DNA of 11,912 bases from Euperipatoides rowelli (Eukaryota > Onychophora > Udeonychophora > Euonychophora > Peripatopsidae): assembly GCA_003024985.2 (NCBI GenBank), contig PXIH01S0006486.1; one strand, written 5' to 3'. The translations under genes were made by a program, and so were the position numbers. A model generated the notes under the pieces. The model ran no database searches and was not told where the DNA came from. It worked only from the letters and a program-made list of their open reading frames with translations. Below, one piece after another: positions 8,307 to 11,912 of the stretch (within the stretch, counting starts at the first letter, position 1; each line of letters opens with the position of its first letter).

Positions 8307-8473
8307 CAATGTCGGACAGGCTAGAAAAGGCCCAGTCAGCAGTCTGTATAAAAGGCCATTTCTGTAGTTGTAACATGTTCTGGATGAGGGGAGGGAGGAG
8401 GGCCCACTTTGATGGAAGGGCATAAGGCCTGGTCAGCAATTCCTGACCTGCTGACCTGGCCTGTCCGAAATTG
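8307..8473. mobile_element. 167-bp hAT-like MITE
   Basis: This short, GC-richer block has near-perfect terminal inverted repeats: it begins CAATGTCGGACAGGC and ends GCCTGTCCGAAATTG, one mismatch in 15. Flanking 8-bp direct repeats (8299-8306 and 8474-8481, one mismatch) point to the hAT superfamily. Further inward a second motif (GTCAGCAG) recurs in inverted form on the other arm. There is no room for a transposase, so it needed one in trans. It sits in the thumb region of a LINE RT pseudogene, so it is younger than that LINE. Its purine run (GGGGAGGGAGGAGGG, 8388-8402) is unlike everything around it. Confidence 0.78.
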
Positions 8474-8481
8474 GATTTAGG
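8474..8481 (+). repeat. Right target-site duplication of the hAT-like MITE
   Basis: GATTTAGG, the partner of GACTTAGG at 8299-8306, directly follows the right inverted repeat of the MITE. Confidence 0.7.
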
Positions 8482-9107
8482 TTATAGATTTTGATGTCGG
8501 CTTATAAAACATACATAAGGCCTATCATTAAATATTGTGTACGAGTATGGAGCTCTCCAATCACAAAAGCTTAAAAGAATACACACTGGAAGCCATTAAA
8601 AAAAGGAGCACTATGAATTAGATTGGCTAGTAGGTATGATTTATGAAAAAGCATGAGTGACAAACTAATGTCTGATGGATCGAAGAAAAAAATTAACCTA
8701 TAATTTTTCTGTGGGATTTTTCAGAAAGCTTCCCTCAATACACCTTTTCCACTCCAACCAGTTTTATGAAAATATGAATTCTTTGAATCAATATTTAAAA
8801 AAAACATGTTAAAGATTTCTTGATTGTTTTTAGACAGATAAATGGATGGGGAGGGCCTTAGTTGAATGTTTGTCAGTTTTTAATGACAAATAAGAGACAT
8901 AAAGTGGGCATTATGCTGAGTAAAAAACACACCTGGAAAATTATAAATGCCTATTCAGATTCGAATTTGGAGTGGAAAGGGTTACAAGATAAGATAAAGA
9001 TTTCATCAGGAAAAAGAACCAGAAACTCCAATAAATCTACATTACCAAGTTTTAAGAGTAACATATTTTCAAATTCACCAATCATAAATATGATAGATTT
9101 TAAATGA

Positions 9108-9347
9108 TTGGGAATAAATTAATAAACTTAATGTTTATATTAAATACTTGAATCGTATTTAAATTATTTGCAAAGAACCTCAAAATTATTAAATTCATTT
9201 CTCTTTCCTCTCTTTCTTGTAGGCTATCACAATATTTCTAATTATCTTTATATAATAATTCCTATATCTAAATTAGGCAAAGAAATTATCAAATTAATTA
9301 TTCCAATATTGTAGATGTAAATGTTGTTTTGATTCAAATAAACCAAT
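9108..9347. other. A/T-rich gap between LINE and PLE
   Basis: No gene is seen. It follows the LINE C-terminal tail and may contain its 3' untranslated remnant. The PLE 3' boundary may lie at the simple repeat that begins at 9348. Confidence 0.5.
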
Positions 9348-9382
9348 AAATAATAATAATGAAAATGATGATAATATAATGA
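9348..9382 (-). repeat. Degenerate trinucleotide repeat at the probable PLE 3' end
   Basis: The plus strand reads AAATAATAATAATGAAAATG and continues with GATGATAATATAATG, a loose (ATT/ATC)n tract on the PLE sense strand. Simple repeats often mark 3' ends of elements inserted by target-primed reverse transcription, so this could be the PLE end or the tail of the adjacent LINE. Confidence 0.45.
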
Positions 9383-9518
9383 GGAGGTTGGTATATTCAG
9401 CTGTATAAGTAACATGAGCTATTTTTATTATATAGCATATATGGAAGACATATTCTAACGGTGTATGTTGTTGGAATATTGCTAATAATGGCAGCACATA
9501 AATGGTAAAAATTATTAA

Positions 9519-9590
9519 CATTTATTCCTAGATCTTTCTTACATAATTCTGTAATCATCAGGGAGGAGCGTCTACACAATAAATACAAAA
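9519..9590 (-). ncRNA. Type I hammerhead ribozyme candidate of the PLE pLTR
   Basis: A self-cleaving RNA motif on the PLE sense strand. Reading the minus strand: CUGAUGA (9561-9555), a perfect 5-bp stem II UUACA/UGUAA with loop GAAUUA (9554-9539), GAAA (9538-9535), a palindromic stem III AGAUCU (9535-9530) and A17 (9529), with cleavage expected after 9529. Stem I starts with GGA (9528-9526) against UCC (9564-9562), and an outer ATTTATT/AATAAAT pairing is possible with a bulge of about 14 bases on one side. All conserved core positions are present. Hammerheads with very short stem III are known from PLEs and are thought to act as dimers; a self-complementary stem III would suit that. It lies where PLEs carry it, in the pLTR. 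Stem I is the weak point, so cleavage in this copy is not assured. Confidence 0.65.
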
Positions 9591-9837
9591 TATTTTTTGA
9601 TATAACAGAGATGAGTTATGATATAACAAAATAGATTAATATTACAGTACATAAAACTAGGCAAAATATCGAGACTTACCGAAATATGAGTAAATGTAAA
9701 ATTAGGATGTGGTTCTATATGAACGTAATATAAAATAAAAAGATAAAAACTTTAAAATAATTCAAATAAAAATTAAAAATTATAATAAAGTTAACTTTGC
9801 AGCGTTATAAATGTTAAGTGATAGCTTAATGTGAGAT

Positions 9838-9967
9838 ATAAACATGCTTTCTGCAATGAGGCGCTTTTTCGTATGATGAATTTGTGCAAGGATTGAAAAA
9901 TTGCTATGGCTGACAGCATGTGATGTCTGGATGATATGAATATTAATTTTCGAGTGGGGGTCATGTG
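9838..9967 (-). repeat. PLE pLTR segment, arm 1 of the inverted repeat
   Basis: This 130-base segment, whose plus strand ends CGAGTGGGGGTCATGTG, recurs in inverted orientation at 11787-11912 with high identity. A small indel near 9930 (GATGATATGAATATT against GATATAATATT) and very few other differences separate the arms. Their similarity suggests that they were joined at or shortly before insertion. Open frames across it have no family features. Confidence 0.88.
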
Positions 9968-9980
9968 ATAAATACTCGCA

Positions 9981-10035
9981 CATGCGCACAGACAGCTGTC
10001 ATCTGCTGGTAACAACATAGGCGTCTGTGGGCATG
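9981..10035 (-). repeat. GC-rich imperfect hairpin upstream of the pLTR segment
   Basis: Arms CATGCGCACAGAC (9981-9993) and GTCTGTGGGCATG (10023-10035) pair over 12 positions with one mismatch around a 29-base loop. The loop edge includes the palindrome GACAGCTGTC (9991-10000). It stands out in an A/T-rich setting and lies between the RT and the pLTR segment. A structural role in the element RNA is possible; none is shown. Confidence 0.5.
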
Positions 10036-10454
10036 CGCAACAAAATAAGTAAATGATAAAGGGATCAATGACGGATGAATTATGAAATTTTTCTATCTTT
10101 TTTAATAAATCAGAAAATGTGGAGGGCGTTAAGGATATGATGGGAGAAAGAAGGTAGATGAGTGTTAATAAAGGTTTTAAAAATAGATTGTATTAAGTTA
10201 TGAGATATCTATAGAAATGTATTTGGCTTCTTTACATTTTGTTTCGAGTTTGATTATGAATTGTTGGTGATATGATTTTATAGTGTTTATATATATGATG
10301 GATGTTATATGTATATTGAATAGATGTATAATGGTTATTAGACGATATATTATAATTTTGAGAATTTTTAAATTTTGTGGGGAGTGGCAAGGGAGGTGAA
10401 GAAGGAGCCATATGTGTAAAATCATGTGGATTAGATGATGTGCTGGTGGGGGAT
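10036..10454 (-). other. PLE region after the RT, no GIY-YIG domain visible
   Basis: In most Penelope-type elements a GIY-YIG endonuclease follows the RT. I translated this stretch in the three minus-strand frames and found no GIY, YIG or downstream Arg/His/Glu pattern. One frame is rich in Ser, Thr, Pro, Asn and His (for example HMAPSSPPLPLPTKF), continuing the low-complexity tail of the RT. It is therefore either a non-coding 3' region or a fully decayed domain. Confidence 0.5.
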
Positions 10455-11770
10455 CTAGGGTAAGGAGGGGGGATGTTTAGGGTGAATGGTGTTATAATTA
10501 TTAGGGGGGTTATTGTTTATTCTACGAGATGGGGGTGTGTAATAGTCAAAGAAAGAAGAGCGGCAGGGGATAGGGTATGGTGGGGCTAAATAATGACGGT
10601 GAAGGTGTTTTATAGTCATGTTGTTAATAGATTTATGAATGTTTGATATAGGAAAATAATTTTTAATGAATGAAGTAATTATAGTTTGTAATTCAGCATT
10701 TAAGAGGGTTTGATTACTACAGATTTTAAGGGCACAGATGATTTCTTGGTTTAAAATGTTTTGTTTGATCTGGGGTGTGTAATGTGACCGATAGTTTATT
10801 TTTATATTGTTTTGTGTAGGTTTCCTAAATAGGGTTATGTCAAGAGATTGGAGATGACGAATTAAAGTAAGCTCAAGAAAGTTAATTTTATTTTGTTGTT
10901 CAATTTCAAGGGTGAACTGTATATTTTTTTTGAAATTGTTAAATGTGTCATGTATTGTGTGAATGGCTGGCTTCTTTGATCCCATGTTAATATGATCAGA
11001 TCATCTGCGTAACGACTGTAAAATATGATGAGGGGGTTAGGGCCGGTAGTAAAGTTTTTTATTTTAAGTATATGGTTCTCTATGATAGCTATTTCAATGT
11101 CAGATAGCAAACTGCTGAGGGCAGAGCCCATCGCAAGACCAAAATCTTCTGAGTAGGGGGTGTTATTGAATAGACAGGGAAGGTTAGTAGTACAAAGGTG
11201 AAGAAGATGAGAGAGGTCAGCAAGTTTAATTTTAAAGTTTTTGTTAAGATCAATGCGAAGTGAAATAATGTATTCGATGACGGAAGTGGTGTCGATGGAA
11301 CCATACATGTTAGTGACATCGAGGGAAATGAAACGATTGGATGGTGAAATGTTAATGGATTGGAGTTTTGAAACAAGATAAGTTATTTTTGATGTTATGA
11401 GTGACACGGCTATATTTTTGTATGAGGGGTAGGAGCCATTTAAAGGCGGCAGAATGATATATAACGGATGTCAATACTAGTGGACGACGGCCTGGTTCTG
11501 TTTTATGTAATTTATATTTCCCATATATGGGAGATAGGGCAGATACTGAAGGGTAAATGTGGTTATAAGTTTGGTAGTGAAGACATGTTGTTGAAGGAGA
11601 TGGTATAAAAATGATTTAATGGTTATTTATTGAGTATTATGTATGTTTTTAGGTAATTGAACAAAATTATTTTTAAGAAGGGCAGAGTTTATTAGGGTGA
11701 TGTATTCGTCAAGATGGAGGGCGACGAGGGTATGGGATTTATCAGCTGTAATGATGATGATATGGGATTT
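10455..11770 (-). pseudogene. Penelope-like reverse transcriptase (pseudogene, four frames)
   Basis: This is the RT of a PLE, which copies element RNA into DNA. The blocks appear in family order but in four frames. Frame 1 (11770-11627) has IIIITADKSHTLVALHLDEY, matching the PLE DKG.a.v block. Frame 2 (about 11612-11380) has SPIYGKYKLHKTEPGRRPLV, matching YG.PKiHK....RPIv, then NIKNN. Frame 3 (about 11390-10990) has FISLDVTNMYGSI with the first catalytic Asp, FGLAMGSALSSLLSDI and FYSRYADDLIIL with the catalytic Asp pair. Frame 4 (10985-10455) has IQFTLEIEQQNKINFLELTL, LFRKPTQNN, YRSHYTPQIKQNIL and KNYFPISNIHKSI, the typical connector after the RT core. It then ends in a Pro/Asn/His-rich tail and a stop. 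The roughly 440 codons cover the RT core, but the N-terminus before the DKG-like block is missing because the element breaks into an inverted pLTR there. No GIY-YIG domain follows. Catalytic residues are intact, so decay is mainly by three frameshifts and one stop. Confidence 0.88.
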
Positions 11771-11774
11771 TAAA

Positions 11775-11815
11775 AATATTAATTTTCACATGACCCCCAC
11801 TCGAAAATTAATATT
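11775..11815. repeat. Hairpin at the RT / inverted-pLTR junction
   Basis: AATATTAATTTT (11775-11786) and AAAATTAATATT (11804-11815) are perfect 12-base inverted repeats around a 17-base loop. The left arm is on the RT side of the breakpoint and the right arm is inside the pLTR copy, so the junction itself is palindromic. This suggests a template switch or fold-back during reverse transcription. Confidence 0.7.
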
Positions 11816-11912
11816 ATATCCAGACATCACATGCTGTCAGCCATAGCAATTTTTCAATCCTTGCACAAATTCATCATACGAAAAAGCGCCTCATTGCAGA
11901 AAGCATGTTTAT
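11787..11912 (+). repeat. PLE pLTR segment, inverted copy (arm 2), runs off the window
   Basis: The plus strand here matches the minus strand of 9838-9967, beginning CACATGACCCCCACTCG and continuing to the last base of the window. In the sense of the PLE this is an inverted pLTR at the 5' side, joined directly to the truncated RT. The identity does not end before the window does, so more of the pLTR, including a plus-strand hammerhead, should follow. Confidence 0.88.

Larger units (their letters stand above)
7990..9107 (+). pseudogene. LINE reverse transcriptase palm end, thumb and C-terminal tail (pseudogene, interrupted by a MITE)
   Basis: In one frame with stops from about 8000 to 8306 I read NMQLNPTKCCLLIHDFQKQ (after 8062), then ILGVWVQTSLNWGKQIHPMI and SRLKRMGVDL. 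These are the N..K, LGv.i...L.W...I and LKr.Gv blocks that follow the YxDD site in non-LTR RTs. A 167-bp MITE (8307-8473) interrupts here. The frame resumes with YKTYIRPIIKYCVRVWSSP (8503 on; the tfIRPilEY...W block), TLEAIKKRST, IYEKA and MDRRKKLTYNFSVGFFRKL. A last frame (8862-9107) ends with GKRTRNSNKSTLPSFKSNIF, SNSPIINMIDF, the TR....P.ks..f..S.i tail. Stops and shifts make it inactive. No YxDD or catalytic Asp block is found upstream, so the copy is probably 5' truncated. The NP.K.....HDF.KQ block ties it to the LINE at 2500-5390. Confidence 0.8.
9340..11912 (-). mobile_element. Penelope-like element (PLE), 5'-truncated, with inverted pLTR segment
   Basis: A Penelope-like retroelement reading on the minus strand. 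It contains an RT pseudogene (10455-11770), a 3' region with a hairpin, a pLTR segment (9838-9967), a hammerhead ribozyme candidate (about 9519-9590) and a simple repeat near the probable 3' end. At its upstream end, 11787-11912 is an inverted copy of 9838-9967, and the match runs to the end of the window, so the element extends beyond it. PLE copies are known to be flanked by pLTRs in direct or inverted order and to be often 5' truncated; this copy shows both. The low-coordinate boundary is uncertain because I could not find a target-site duplication. It is broken by frameshifts and cannot encode an active enzyme. Confidence 0.75.

Noticed and set aside
9003-9009. CTGATGA on the minus strand near 9006
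   Set aside because: It lies inside LINE coding sequence (KISSGK) and has no stem II or GAAA partner.
9294-10018. Several overlapping minus-strand frames of 60-75 codons in the pLTR
   Set aside because: They cover the ribozyme and the inverted repeat, overlap one another in different frames and carry no protein motif. The RNA and repeat structure explains the sequence better.
11089-11376. A 95-codon minus-strand frame overlapping the PLE RT
   Set aside because: It is a shifted reading of the RT core. The RT frame carries all conserved residues and this one carries none.
1-11912. CRISPR arrays, prokaryotic operons, phage genes or rRNA
   Set aside because: No regularly spaced repeats, ribosome binding sites, long adjacent open frames or conserved rRNA blocks were seen. 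The content is that of a eukaryotic repeat-rich region.

Overview
The window looks like intergenic chromosomal DNA of an animal, most likely an invertebrate. It is very A+T-rich (roughly 70% by eye), has no bacterial-style gene layout, and holds no intact host gene that I can recognise. It is filled with decayed eukaryotic transposable elements: at least three non-LTR (LINE) remnants, two DNA transposons that each interrupt a LINE, and a Penelope-like element (PLE). The PLE has a probable hammerhead ribozyme and an inverted terminal repeat. Species cannot be fixed from the sequence. Flatworms, cnidarians, molluscs and chelicerates all fit.

Layout. 1-2480 is A/T-rich sequence without a recognisable gene. 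An exact 28-base direct repeat (1044-1071 and 1899-1926) brackets 827 bases that end in an A-rich run, which could be a retroposed insertion. 2500-5390 (+) is a LINE reverse transcriptase (RT) pseudogene, cut by a 1,312-bp DNA transposon at 2926-4237 with 11-bp terminal inverted repeats and TA target duplications. Removing the transposon restores the RT reading frame across the site. 5514-6885 (-) is a second, tail-to-tail LINE region carrying pieces of a PHD-type zinc finger, an APE-like endonuclease and a LINE C-terminal tail, without a recognisable RT. 6886-7985 has nothing I can identify. 7990-9107 (+) is a third LINE RT remnant, related to the first, interrupted at 8307-8473 by a 167-bp hAT-like MITE with 8-bp target duplications.

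9340-11912 (-) is the PLE. Its RT pseudogene (10455-11770) keeps every diagnostic PLE block from the DKG-like motif through YADD to FRKPT, but in four frames. Downstream lie a GC-rich hairpin, a pLTR segment and a type I hammerhead ribozyme candidate (about 9519-9590). The opposite end of the element (11787-11912) is an inverted copy of pLTR bases 9838-9967, and the PLE runs past the window edge.

Nothing here forms a working pathway. The window is a layered record of insertions: LINEs first, then DNA transposons into them. The PLE is the best-preserved element, but its RT is also broken. The most interesting signals are the ribozyme, the inverted pLTR junction, the lack of a visible GIY-YIG domain after the PLE RT, and the two clean nested insertions.
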